From NCBI GenBank assembly GCA_018971765.1, contig JAGXAA010000020.1, positions 1 through 13,205 on the forward strand: a DNA stretch of 13,205 bases, written 5' to 3'. Source of the stretch: Patescibacteria group bacterium. GTDB lineage: Bacteria > Patescibacteriota > Minisyncoccia > Phycocordibacterales > GWA1-40-21. The notes under the pieces are model-generated. The model made no database searches and had not been told where the DNA came from. It worked only from the letters and a program-made list of their open reading frames with translations. The translations under genes were made by a program, and so were the position numbers. Below are positions 8,473 through 13,205 of this stretch, piece after piece (the first letter of the stretch is position 1; every line of letters begins with the position of its first letter).

Positions 8473-8664
8473 ATGAAAATCCTTAATAAAAAACGATTAA
8501 AAACAACAGGTTATACCTGTCTCTTTGTTTCAGTAATATCTTTTTTTTTCTTTCTTTATACAGTGAATTTAGAAGAATTTTCTGGTTTCCTATTTTTATC
8601 TGCTTTTTTATTTTTATTTCTAGGAGTAATCTTTTTGGTAACTTCGACTTTATCAGAAGAATGA
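8473..8664 (+). CDS. Two-helix small membrane protein of unknown function
   Basis: The protein has 63 residues: a positively charged start (MKILNKKRLK), a first membrane helix at about 12-29 (GYTCLFVSVISFFFFLYT), a short acidic loop (NLEEF), and a second helix at about 36-58 (GFLFLSAFLFLFLGVIFLVTS), ending SEE. This is a typical helical hairpin with the N-terminus inside. No family is recognised. It is AT-rich like its neighbours between the transketolase halves and has its own likely -10 box. Confidence 0.5.
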   Translation: MKILNKKRLKTTGYTCLFVSVISFFFFLYTVNLEEFSGFLFLSAFLFLFLGVIFLVTSTLSEE

Positions 8665-8762
8665 TAATATAAATTTAATTAGTTAAAAAATTAAAGATTG
8701 ATACTCAATCTGAATGTAAAAATTAATACGAAATTATTTTCCGAATGAATAATGGATAAAAT

Positions 8763-9263
8763 ATGAAGAAAAAATCCAACAATTACGCTTTTATAGACAG
8801 TCAGAACTTAAACTTAAGCATTCGCTCGCTCGGGTGGAAGTTGGATTTTGCCCGTTTTCGCGTTTATCTCAAAGAAAAATACGGCGTGACGAAAGCGTTT
8901 TTGTTTATAGGTTTTGTGGAAGGCAACAATGATTTGTATGTTTCGCTTCAGTCAGCCGGTTTTCTTTGTATTTTCAAACCTACATTAGAATACAAGGATG
9001 GCACAACCAAAGGCAATTGTGATGCTGAACTTGTCCTTCACACGATGATTGAATATCCGAATTATGATAAAGCGATAATTGTGACAGGCGACGGGGATTT
9101 TTATTGTTTGGTTCAATACCTAATAGAAAAGGAAAAATTTGAACGGATTATCATACCAAATTTATTTAAATATTCAGCTCTTTTGAAACGCTTTGGTCGC
9201 AAGCAATTAAGTTTTATGAATGAATTGAAAAACAGATTAGAATATAAAAAAAGGACCCCATAG
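8763..9263 (+). CDS. NYN-domain (LabA/DUF88-like) predicted nuclease
   Basis: A 166-residue protein made up almost entirely of one NYN domain, a PIN-like fold found in predicted or shown ribonucleases. The acidic metal-binding positions are all visible: D12 in AFIDSQNLN, D87 in KGNCDAELVLHTM, and D110/D112 in IIVTGDGDF (105-113). The C-terminal helix is basic (LKRFGRKQLSF). It has no membrane segment, so it should be cytoplasmic. Proteins of this type are thought to act in RNA processing or turnover; the substrate cannot be told from sequence. The stop codon lies inside the terminator hairpin that follows. An AATAAT box 9 bases before the ATG may be its -10 element. It sits between the two transketolase halves with no evident functional link. 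Confidence 0.87.
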   Translation: MKKKSNNYAFIDSQNLNLSIRSLGWKLDFARFRVYLKEKYGVTKAFLFIGFVEGNNDLYVSLQSAGFLCIFKPTLEYKDGTTKGNCDAELVLHTMIEYPNYDKAIIVTGDGDFYCLVQYLIEKEKFERIIIPNLFKYSALLKRFGRKQLSFMNELKNRLEYKKRTP

Positions 9264-9289
9264 GGACGGAACCCTAAGGGGGACTTTTT
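9246..9289 (+). terminator. Intrinsic terminator after the NYN gene
   Basis: CCCC-A-TAGGG (9256-9265) pairs with CCCTA-A-GGGG (9272-9281) around a 6-base loop with one A-A mismatch, followed by GAC and five T (9285-9289). A run of A before the stem would pair with the T run. The NYN stop codon TAG (9261-9263) is within the left arm. Confidence 0.75.
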
Positions 9290-9324
9290 GTGGTGATAAA
9301 AATAGTATATATGAAACAAAAAAT

Positions 9325-10314
9325 ATGTCAAACATAAACCCAAACGCAAAACTTAATAAAAAATTATTTCAAGGCGACATAGAACAAATCCCGACTCGTT
9401 TTGGTTATGGCGAAGGGTTGGTGATTGCCGGAAAGGAAAACCAGAATATCATGGCGCTGTGCGCCGATTTGACGGATTCCACCAAGACTTCCGAATTTAA
9501 AAAAGTTTTTCCGGACAGGTTCGTGGAGATGGGAATTACCGAGCAGAATATGGCGTCGCTCGCTTCCGGCGTGGCGGCGGTTGGCAAAATCCCTTTTATT
9601 TCTTCTTACGCCATGTTTTCCCCCGGTCGAAATTGGGAGCAGATAAGGACGACCATTTGCTACAATAATCAAAATGTCAAAATCGCCGGCGCGCACTCGG
9701 GCGTTTCGGTAGGTCCAGATGGCGCCACTCATCAGGCGATAGAAGACATCGCCATTACCCGCGTCATTCCGAATATGGTTGTAATCGCTCCTTGCGATGC
9801 GATTGAAGCCAAAAAAGCGACGGTTGCCGCGGCAAAATACAAAGGGCCGGTCTACATCAGATTTACCCGAGAAAAAACACCGGTTATGACAACGGAAGAA
9901 ACTCCGTTTGAGATCGGCGAAGCGGAAATCTATCGATGGGGTAAGGATGTTTCCATTATCGTTTGCGGACCTTTACTGTACGAAGCTTTGAAAGCGGCGG
10001 AAGAATTGGCGAAAGAGGGAGTTGAAGCGGAAGTGATAAATAATCATACTATCAAACCGATGGACAAAGAAACGATTTTGCAATCGGCCCAAAAAACCGG
10101 CTGTGTCGTTACGATAGAAGAACACCAAGCGGCAGGCGGAATGGGCTCGGCGGTCAGCGAGATTTTGTCTCAAAATCATCCTGCCCCGATGGAAATCATC
10201 GGCGTCAAAGACCGCTTCGGCGAATCGGGCGAGCCGAATGAATTACTCAAGGCCTTTGGTCTGACGGCGGAAAAAATCGAGGAAGCGGCAAAAAAGGTCC
10301 TAAAAAGGAAATAA
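9325..10314 (+). CDS. Transketolase, C-terminal half (pyrimidine-binding subunit)
   Basis: This 329-residue protein has the pyrimidine-binding domain and the C-terminal transketolase domain. Key features: TRFGYGEGL (24-32), ALCADLTDST (44-53), and GITEQNM (70-76), in which E73 is the glutamate that activates thiamine diphosphate; then PFISSYAMFSPGRNWEQIR, AGAHSGVSVGPDGATHQAIEDIA, and a C-terminal domain with SIIVCGP and TIEEHQAAGGMGSAV. The GPDGATHQ pattern favours transketolase over deoxyxylulose-phosphate synthase. It pairs with the N-half at 7236-8093. A hairpin terminator upstream means it is not simply read through from the NYN gene, so it probably has its own promoter near 9300-9312 (TATATA). 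The stop codon forms the first bases of the inverted-repeat element that follows. Confidence 0.93.
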   Translation: MSNINPNAKLNKKLFQGDIEQIPTRFGYGEGLVIAGKENQNIMALCADLTDSTKTSEFKKVFPDRFVEMGITEQNMASLASGVAAVGKIPFISSYAMFSPGRNWEQIRTTICYNNQNVKIAGAHSGVSVGPDGATHQAIEDIAITRVIPNMVVIAPCDAIEAKKATVAAAKYKGPVYIRFTREKTPVMTTEETPFEIGEAEIYRWGKDVSIIVCGPLLYEALKAAEELAKEGVEAEVINNHTIKPMDKETILQSAQKTGCVVTIEEHQAAGGMGSAVSEILSQNHPAPMEIIGVKDRFGESGEPNELLKAFGLTAEKIEEAAKKVLKRK

Positions 10315-10473
10315 TTACCCCAAATTACTTTGAATTACGAAACTCTTATTCGGCGGGTCATTTTAAGGGTACGGATTTTTTGAAGCTTAAAAATCCTGAA
10401 GTTTTCGCGCCGTCGCGCTCAAAACCCCCTTAAAACGACCCGCCTCAACGAGTTTCGTAATTTGGGGTAATTA
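10312..10473. repeat. Cloverleaf-like inverted-repeat element
   Basis: The outer arms TAATTACCCCAAATTAC (10312-10328) and its exact complement (10457-10473) continue inward as GAAACTC/GAGTTTC (10339-10345 with 10450-10456), GGCGGGTC/GACCCGCC (10352-10359 with 10437-10444) and TTTTAAGGG/CCCTTAAAA (10361-10369 with 10427-10435), giving about 41 paired bases. The left arm carries a 10-base insert (10329-10338) that duplicates AATTAC. Inside are two further hairpins: GGATTTTT/AAAAATCC (10373-10380 with 10389-10396) and GTTTT-CGCG/CGCG-CTC-AAAAC (10401-10425). It could be a small non-autonomous palindromic element, a structured RNA or a terminator. No protein is encoded. Confidence 0.8.
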
Positions 10474-10535
10474 CTAAAAGGCATATGTTGAGAAGCTAAT
10501 CTTTAACGGCATTTACGACCGGTTTTTTTCTTTTA

Positions 10536-10550
10536 TGTTAAAATTTATTT
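10536..10550 (+). promoter_or_regulatory. Extended -10 promoter for holA, apparently leaderless
   Basis: TGT-TAAAAT (10536-10544) is an extended -10 box, followed by 6 bases and then the ATG at 10551. No clear -35 is present, as is common when the TG extension is present. The arrangement TATGTTAARAT plus a T-rich spacer is almost the same as the one before the SnoaL-like gene at 12617. Confidence 0.55.
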
Positions 10551-11282
10551 ATGTTTTATTTTTTATACGGAGAAGACAAAGAAAAATCCAGAAAAAAAGC
10601 GCATGAGGTCATTGATGGTATGATCAAAAAAAGACCGAACGCTTCTTTTTTCAAGGTGGATAGCGAAAATTTTAGTCTGAGAAAGTTGGAGGAAATGATC
10701 GGCGGGCAGGGGCTTTTTTATAATAAGCAGATAGTATTTTTCGATAACATTTTTGAGAATAAGGAAGCGAAGGAGACGATTTTGGAAAAAATCAAAGAGA
10801 TCGCCGAGTCGCCGAACGCTTTTGTTTTTCTTGAGGGGAAGGTTGATAAAGCGACAGTGGGGAAGATTGAAAAAAGAGCGGAAAAAGCTCAAGAATTTAA
10901 ATTTGCTGAAAACGAAGGAAAAACTAGAGAATTTAAAAAAAAATTCAACACTTTTTCTTTAGCGGATGTTTTCGGGCGCAGAGACAAGAAAAATCTTTGG
11001 GTGCTTTATCAAGAAGCTCTCTCTCAAGGCATCGCGCCGGAGGAAATTAACGGGATATTGTTTTGGCAATTAAAAAGTATGATTGTCGCGAGTCGCTCCA
11101 AAGACATCAAAGAATCTGGCTTGAGTCCTTATGTTTTCCAAAAATCTAAAAGTTTCGGGCGAAATTACGGCGAAGATGAGATGAAAAAATTGTCATCCGC
11201 GCTCGTTTCCGTCTATCACGATTCCAGAAGAGGGATTCACGATTTTGATATCGCGTTGGAGAGGTTTATTTTAAGCCTTTGA
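10551..11282 (+). CDS. holA: DNA polymerase III delta-like subunit (clamp-loader subunit)
   Basis: A 243-residue protein that follows the delta-subunit pattern: FYFLYGEDKEKSRKKAHEVI at the start, GGQGLFYNKQIVFFDN (about 51-66), FVFLEGKVDKATVGKIEKRA (about 92-111), then the C-terminal helical part with FSLADVFGRRDKKNLWVLYQ, GIAPEEINGILFWQLKSMI and a final DFDIALERFILSL. It would bind and open the sliding clamp within the clamp loader. It is about 100 residues shorter than the E. coli protein (343), mainly in the region between the N-terminal domain and the C-terminal collar domain. Shortened versions are expected in reduced Patescibacteria genomes. The gene probably heads a short operon with the small gene at 11354. 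Confidence 0.8.
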   Translation: MFYFLYGEDKEKSRKKAHEVIDGMIKKRPNASFFKVDSENFSLRKLEEMIGGQGLFYNKQIVFFDNIFENKEAKETILEKIKEIAESPNAFVFLEGKVDKATVGKIEKRAEKAQEFKFAENEGKTREFKKKFNTFSLADVFGRRDKKNLWVLYQEALSQGIAPEEINGILFWQLKSMIVASRSKDIKESGLSPYVFQKSKSFGRNYGEDEMKKLSSALVSVYHDSRRGIHDFDIALERFILSL

Positions 11283-11332
11283 CTTTCTTTATTCGTTGCG
11301 TATTATTTGTCCAGATTATTTTCTTTATTTTA

Positions 11333-11353
11333 TTATCAGGAAGGAGAAATAAA
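11333..11353 (+). promoter_or_regulatory. Strong Shine-Dalgarno site
   Basis: AGGAAGGAG ends 7 bases before the ATG at 11354, an ideal ribosome-binding site. It fixes the start of the small gene that follows and argues against the in-frame TTG at 11279. It is the only clear Shine-Dalgarno sequence directly before a gene start in the window. Confidence 0.75.
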
Positions 11354-11581
11354 ATGTATGATTACATTTTGTCCATAAAAGTTGGAGACGGAGTAAATTC
11401 ATTTTATGAATGTGAAATAAAAGACCGCAGGGAGAGAATTTTATTGGGAGGAGATAATATTTTTAAAGACAAGAAAGGAGTCTTGAGTTGGATAGCAGAC
11501 AATTTACCCCCTCCATTCATTGAGCGACTTGATGAAAACAAAATTGATGTTGAGAAAGTAAAGGAAGAAATGAAGAAATGA
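11354..11581 (+). CDS. Small protein of unknown function after holA
   Basis: A 75-residue soluble protein: a beta-type start (YDYILSIKVGDGVNSFYECEI), a basic strand-turn (KDRRERILLGG), then WIADNLPPPFIERL and a charged helix ending VEKVKEEMKK. No family is recognised and no signal or membrane segment is seen. The start is decided by the strong Shine-Dalgarno site; a TTG start at 11279 would add a hydrophobic leader that overlaps the holA stop, but that is less likely. It lies 71 bases after holA and is followed by a hairpin terminator, so it is probably the last gene of a two-gene operon. Confidence 0.6.
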   Translation: MYDYILSIKVGDGVNSFYECEIKDRRERILLGGDNIFKDKKGVLSWIADNLPPPFIERLDENKIDVEKVKEEMKK

Positions 11582-11614
11582 AAGTATTAGTGCGGACGGA
11601 TAAATAAAAAAGCA

Positions 11615-11654
11615 TTGAAAAGCGGTCAAAAGATTTTGGCCGCCTTCAACTTTT
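11615..11654. terminator. Bidirectional hairpin terminator between convergent genes
   Basis: GCGGTCAAAA (11622-11631) pairs with TTTTGGCCGC (11634-11643) with one G-T wobble, and TTGAA/TTCAA (11615-11619 with 11645-11649) extends it across a small internal loop. It is followed by CTTTT on the plus strand and by TGCTTTTTTATTT on the minus strand, so it can end both the rightward operon and the leftward cupin gene, whose stop codon at 11653-11655 almost touches it. Confidence 0.8.
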
Positions 11655-12054
11655 ATTCCGTTGTCTTGCCGTCAAATTCAGGGCTGTCTGCCATCGCTTC
11701 ATCGCGAGTCTTTCGAATAACCCCGTCTTTATGATGAGATGGGGCGTAAATGGTATAAAGCTTTAGGGCGAGCGTTTTTGAGGTATTTATAACATTGTGG
11801 GTCGCGCCGGCGGGAACGATTACCGCATCACCGTCGCCGACTTTATATTCGGTTTCATTGATGATGACTTTGCCTTCGCCTTTCTCAAAGCGAAAAAATT
11901 GGTCATTTTCCTTATGCACTTCCGAACCTATTTCTTCGCCCGATTTAAGCGACATCAAGACCAGCTGGCAATGTTCGCCCGTATAAAACACCTTGCGAAA
12001 ATTTTCATTTTCAAGCGTTAATTTTTCTATATTGTTTTTGTATCCTTTTTTCAT
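11653..12054 (-). CDS. Cupin-domain protein
   Basis: With the start at 12054 the protein has 133 residues and begins KKGYKNNIEKLTLENENFRKV. A single cupin barrel follows: motif 1 is GSEVHKENDQFFRFEKGEG (43-61) and motif 2 is GDAVIVPAGATHNVIN (75-90), the second matching the family rule with H86. In motif 1 only H47 of the usual H-x-H pair is present and the usual Glu is Gln52, so metal binding would differ from the standard set. Single-domain cupins of this kind often bind sugars or act as small isomerases or dioxygenases; nothing fixes the substrate here. An in-frame Met at 12114 would overlap the divergent VKOR gene and add 20 unrelated residues, so it was not used. A -10 box lies 7 bases before 12054. 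Confidence 0.8.
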   Translation of the reverse strand: MKKGYKNNIEKLTLENENFRKVFYTGEHCQLVLMSLKSGEEIGSEVHKENDQFFRFEKGEGKVIINETEYKVGDGDAVIVPAGATHNVINTSKTLALKLYTIYAPSHHKDGVIRKTRDEAMADSPEFDGKTTE

Positions 12055-12067
12055 AAAATTTTGTATA
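12055..12067 (-). promoter_or_regulatory. Leaderless -10 element for the cupin gene
   Basis: On the minus strand TATACA (12067-12062) is followed by 7 bases (AAATTTT) and then the ATG at 12054. This is the same geometry as for the epimerase and SnoaL-like genes and supports the start chosen for the cupin. Confidence 0.45.
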
Positions 12068-12092
12068 GTTAGCTTAATAATGTTGTGATTAT

Positions 12093-12533
12093 ATGACATA
12101 TTCGGCAAAAACAAAAATTATCGCCATTACATTTATTGTTTTAAGCTTAATAGGTTTTTTGGATGCGGCATACCTTACAATAGATCATTATCTCGGCAGT
12201 GTGCCTCCTTGCGCCATAGCGGGATGCGAAATTGTTCTCACCAGCGGGCAAAGCGCGATTATCGGCATCCCTGTCGCGCTTTTGGGCTCAATTTACTATC
12301 TGATAATATTAATTCTATCAATTGTTTTTTTGGAAAGCGGAAAGAGAGCAATTATTCGATTCGCTTCATTCCTTACTATAATTGGTCTAGTCGCTTCGGC
12401 TTACTTTATATATCTGCAATTTTTTGTTATCGGTCAAATCTGCCAATACTGTATGATCTCCGCCGGAACATCCACGACTCTTTTTGTTGCGGGTATTTAT
12501 ACGTTTCGAAGGGCAAAAGAAAACAAAAGTTGA
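12093..12533 (+). CDS. Vitamin K epoxide reductase (VKOR) family membrane protein
   Basis: A 146-residue protein with four or five membrane helices, the normal size for a bacterial VKOR domain without a fused thioredoxin. Visible marks are LSLIGFLDAAYLTIDHY (17-33), the outer loop PPCAIAGCEIVLTSG with C40 and C45, then GIPVALLGSIYYL (58-70), and the active-site C-x-x-C of ICQYCMISAG (C117 and C120). Bacterial VKOR reoxidises a DsbA-like thiol oxidase and passes electrons to quinone, so it supports disulfide formation outside the cytoplasm. No such partner is present in the window. The gene is divergent from the cupin, with only 38 bases between the two start codons, so their promoters must overlap. 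Confidence 0.88.
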   Translation: MTYSAKTKIIAITFIVLSLIGFLDAAYLTIDHYLGSVPPCAIAGCEIVLTSGQSAIIGIPVALLGSIYYLIILILSIVFLESGKRAIIRFASFLTIIGLVASAYFIYLQFFVIGQICQYCMISAGTSTTLFVAGIYTFRRAKENKS

Positions 12534-12581
12534 TTTGCCGGAATGAAATAAAAACTTTTACTTAGGCGGTCCAATCAATCA

Positions 12582-12616
12582 TTGCATTGTAAATCTTTTA
12601 TGTTAAGATTCATTTT
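12582..12616 (+). promoter_or_regulatory. Promoter for the SnoaL-like gene, apparently leaderless
   Basis: TTGCAT (12582-12587), a 16-base spacer, an extended -10 TGT-TAAGAT (12601-12609), then 7 bases to the ATG at 12617. There is no Shine-Dalgarno site. The extended -10 closely matches the one before holA. Confidence 0.55.
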
Positions 12617-12991
12617 ATGAAACGCGATGAAGCGAAAAAACTGATAGATATTTACGGCGAGGCGTGGGTAAAGCAGGACCCGGATCTTATTCTGACTGTT
12701 TTTACTCTTGACGCTATATATAACGACCCTAAGGAACCGGAAAGTCTCGGGCATAATGGAATCAAGTCATATTGGATAAAAAAAGTCGTTGGGGAACAGA
12801 AAGACATCAAATTCAAATTGCTTAATCTGTGGATAGACAAGGATGAAGTCATCGCCGAATGGGACGCGGAATTCATTGATACTAAAAGAAACTTGCTTAT
12901 AAAGATGAGAGAGGTGGGGATTTTCACGATCAGAGATGGAAAGTTTAGCTCATTGCGCGAATATTACAAAACAATAAAAACACCTCTTTGA
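12617..12991 (+). CDS. SnoaL/NTF2-like protein
   Basis: The 124-residue protein has the NTF2-like order: an N-terminal helix (RDEAKKLIDIYGEAWVKQDPD), LILTVFTLDAIYNDPKEPESLGHNGIKSYW around residues 24-53, then strands KFKLLNLWIDKDEVIAEWDAEF and a closing KMREVGIFTIRDGKFSSLREYYKT. The cone-shaped fold is used by small isomerases, hydrolases and non-enzymatic binding proteins; the pattern A-x-Y-x-D-P is typical of SnoaL-like members and marks the pocket entrance. The reaction cannot be predicted. It has its own promoter and no close operon partner. Confidence 0.78.
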   Translation: MKRDEAKKLIDIYGEAWVKQDPDLILTVFTLDAIYNDPKEPESLGHNGIKSYWIKKVVGEQKDIKFKLLNLWIDKDEVIAEWDAEFIDTKRNLLIKMREVGIFTIRDGKFSSLREYYKTIKTPL

Positions 12992-13040
12992 TTTTCCCTT
13001 TCTATTTTCTGGTGCCGTATTACTCTGCTTTGCTCGAACC

Positions 13041-13136
13041 TATTTTCAAAACAAAGTAATCAATTACCCCGCGGCAAGCCGAGGGGGTATGACAGGAGGC
13101 AGGCCTTAAGCAAGAAGGCAGAGCTGTTTTGAAATA
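13041..13136. repeat. REP-like hairpin nested in a longer inverted repeat
   Basis: The inner hairpin is TACCCC-G-CGGC (13065-13075), loop AA, and GCCG-AG-GGGTA (13078-13089). Outside it, TATTTTCAAAACA (13041-13053) can pair with TGTTTTGAAATA (13125-13136) with one bulge; the right arm is inside the last codons of the leftward gene. GC-rich palindromes like the inner one recur in many bacterial intergenic regions and serve as REP sequences or as ends of IS200-type elements. Its first bases (AATTACCCC) also start the cloverleaf-like element at 10312. Confidence 0.55.
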
Positions 13137-13205
13137 CCCATCGTCTTTCCTTGGTTTTCAATATAATGTTCGACCACTTTCCAGTTTCCCTGCTCGCTAA
13201 CTGTG
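13106..13205 (-). CDS. C-terminal end of a leftward gene, possibly an IS200/REP-associated transposase (rest outside window)
   Basis: On the minus strand a frame enters from the right edge and runs 32 complete codons to a TAA at 13106-13108. It contains SEQGNWKVVEHYIENQGK and ends with a short tail. A V-x-x-Y-I-x-N-Q-G segment near the C-terminus resembles the last helix of IS200-type (Y1) transposases and REP-associated transposases, which carry the catalytic Tyr in this region. The REP-like hairpin right after the stop fits such a gene. The fragment is too short for a firm family call. Confidence 0.45.
   Translation of the reverse strand, partial: TVSEQGNWKVVEHYIENQGKTMGISKQLCLLA

Noticed and set aside
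10482..10535. T run at 10523-10529 as an intrinsic terminator before holA
   Set aside because: Only about three base pairs could form before the T run, too weak for a terminator.
11279..11353. TTG start giving a 100-residue protein with a hydrophobic leader
   Set aside because: A strong Shine-Dalgarno site sits at the correct distance before the ATG at 11354, and the leader overlaps the holA stop.
12055..12114. Met at 12114 (minus) as the cupin start
   Set aside because: It would overlap the VKOR coding start, and a -10 box lies inside this stretch, 7 bases before the Met at 12054.
5754..12991. TGA read as glycine (the code of some Patescibacteria)
   Set aside because: TGA ends several genes at sensible family lengths (holA, VKOR, SnoaL-like), and no conserved gene contains an internal TGA.

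Overview
The window looks like part of a genome from the Candidate Phyla Radiation (Patescibacteria, most like Parcubacteria). The reasons are a giant modular surface protein made of fibronectin-type repeats, transketolase encoded as two separate half-genes, a short DNA polymerase III delta-like subunit, very short gene spacing with few Shine-Dalgarno sites, and small AT-rich membrane-protein genes of unknown function scattered between housekeeping genes. This placement is inference from gene content; no rRNA or other taxonomic marker is present. TGA behaves as an ordinary stop, so the alternative code used by some Patescibacteria (TGA = Gly) does not apply.

Layout. Positions 1-5714 hold the 3' part of a very large secreted or surface protein (at least 1903 residues, open at the left edge): a glycine-rich domain, beta-sandwich domains, then nine fibronectin-III-like modules interrupted by a coiled coil. 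Positions 5824-10314 hold a non-oxidative pentose-phosphate group: a divergent ribulose-phosphate 3-epimerase, transketolase N-half and transketolase C-half. AT-rich small genes (two-to-four-helix membrane proteins, a coiled-coil protein, a NYN-domain nuclease-like protein) lie between them and separate the two transketolase halves by 1.2 kb. Positions 10312-10473 form a large inverted-repeat element that folds into a cloverleaf-like shape. Positions 10551-11581 carry holA and a small unknown protein with a strong Shine-Dalgarno site. A bidirectional hairpin terminator separates these from a leftward cupin gene, which is divergent from a VKOR-type disulfide-forming membrane enzyme. A SnoaL/NTF2-like protein follows. 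The right end holds a REP-like hairpin and the last 32 codons of a leftward gene that resembles an IS200/REP-associated transposase tail.

Working together: the epimerase and the two transketolase halves would interconvert pentose phosphates with glycolytic intermediates, the usual route by which these reduced organisms make ribose phosphate. VKOR would supply oxidising power for disulfides in exported proteins, but its thioredoxin-like partner is not in the window. Many genes here have a -10 box only 6-7 bases before the start codon, which points to leaderless transcripts as the common mode of expression, with the small gene after holA as a clear exception.
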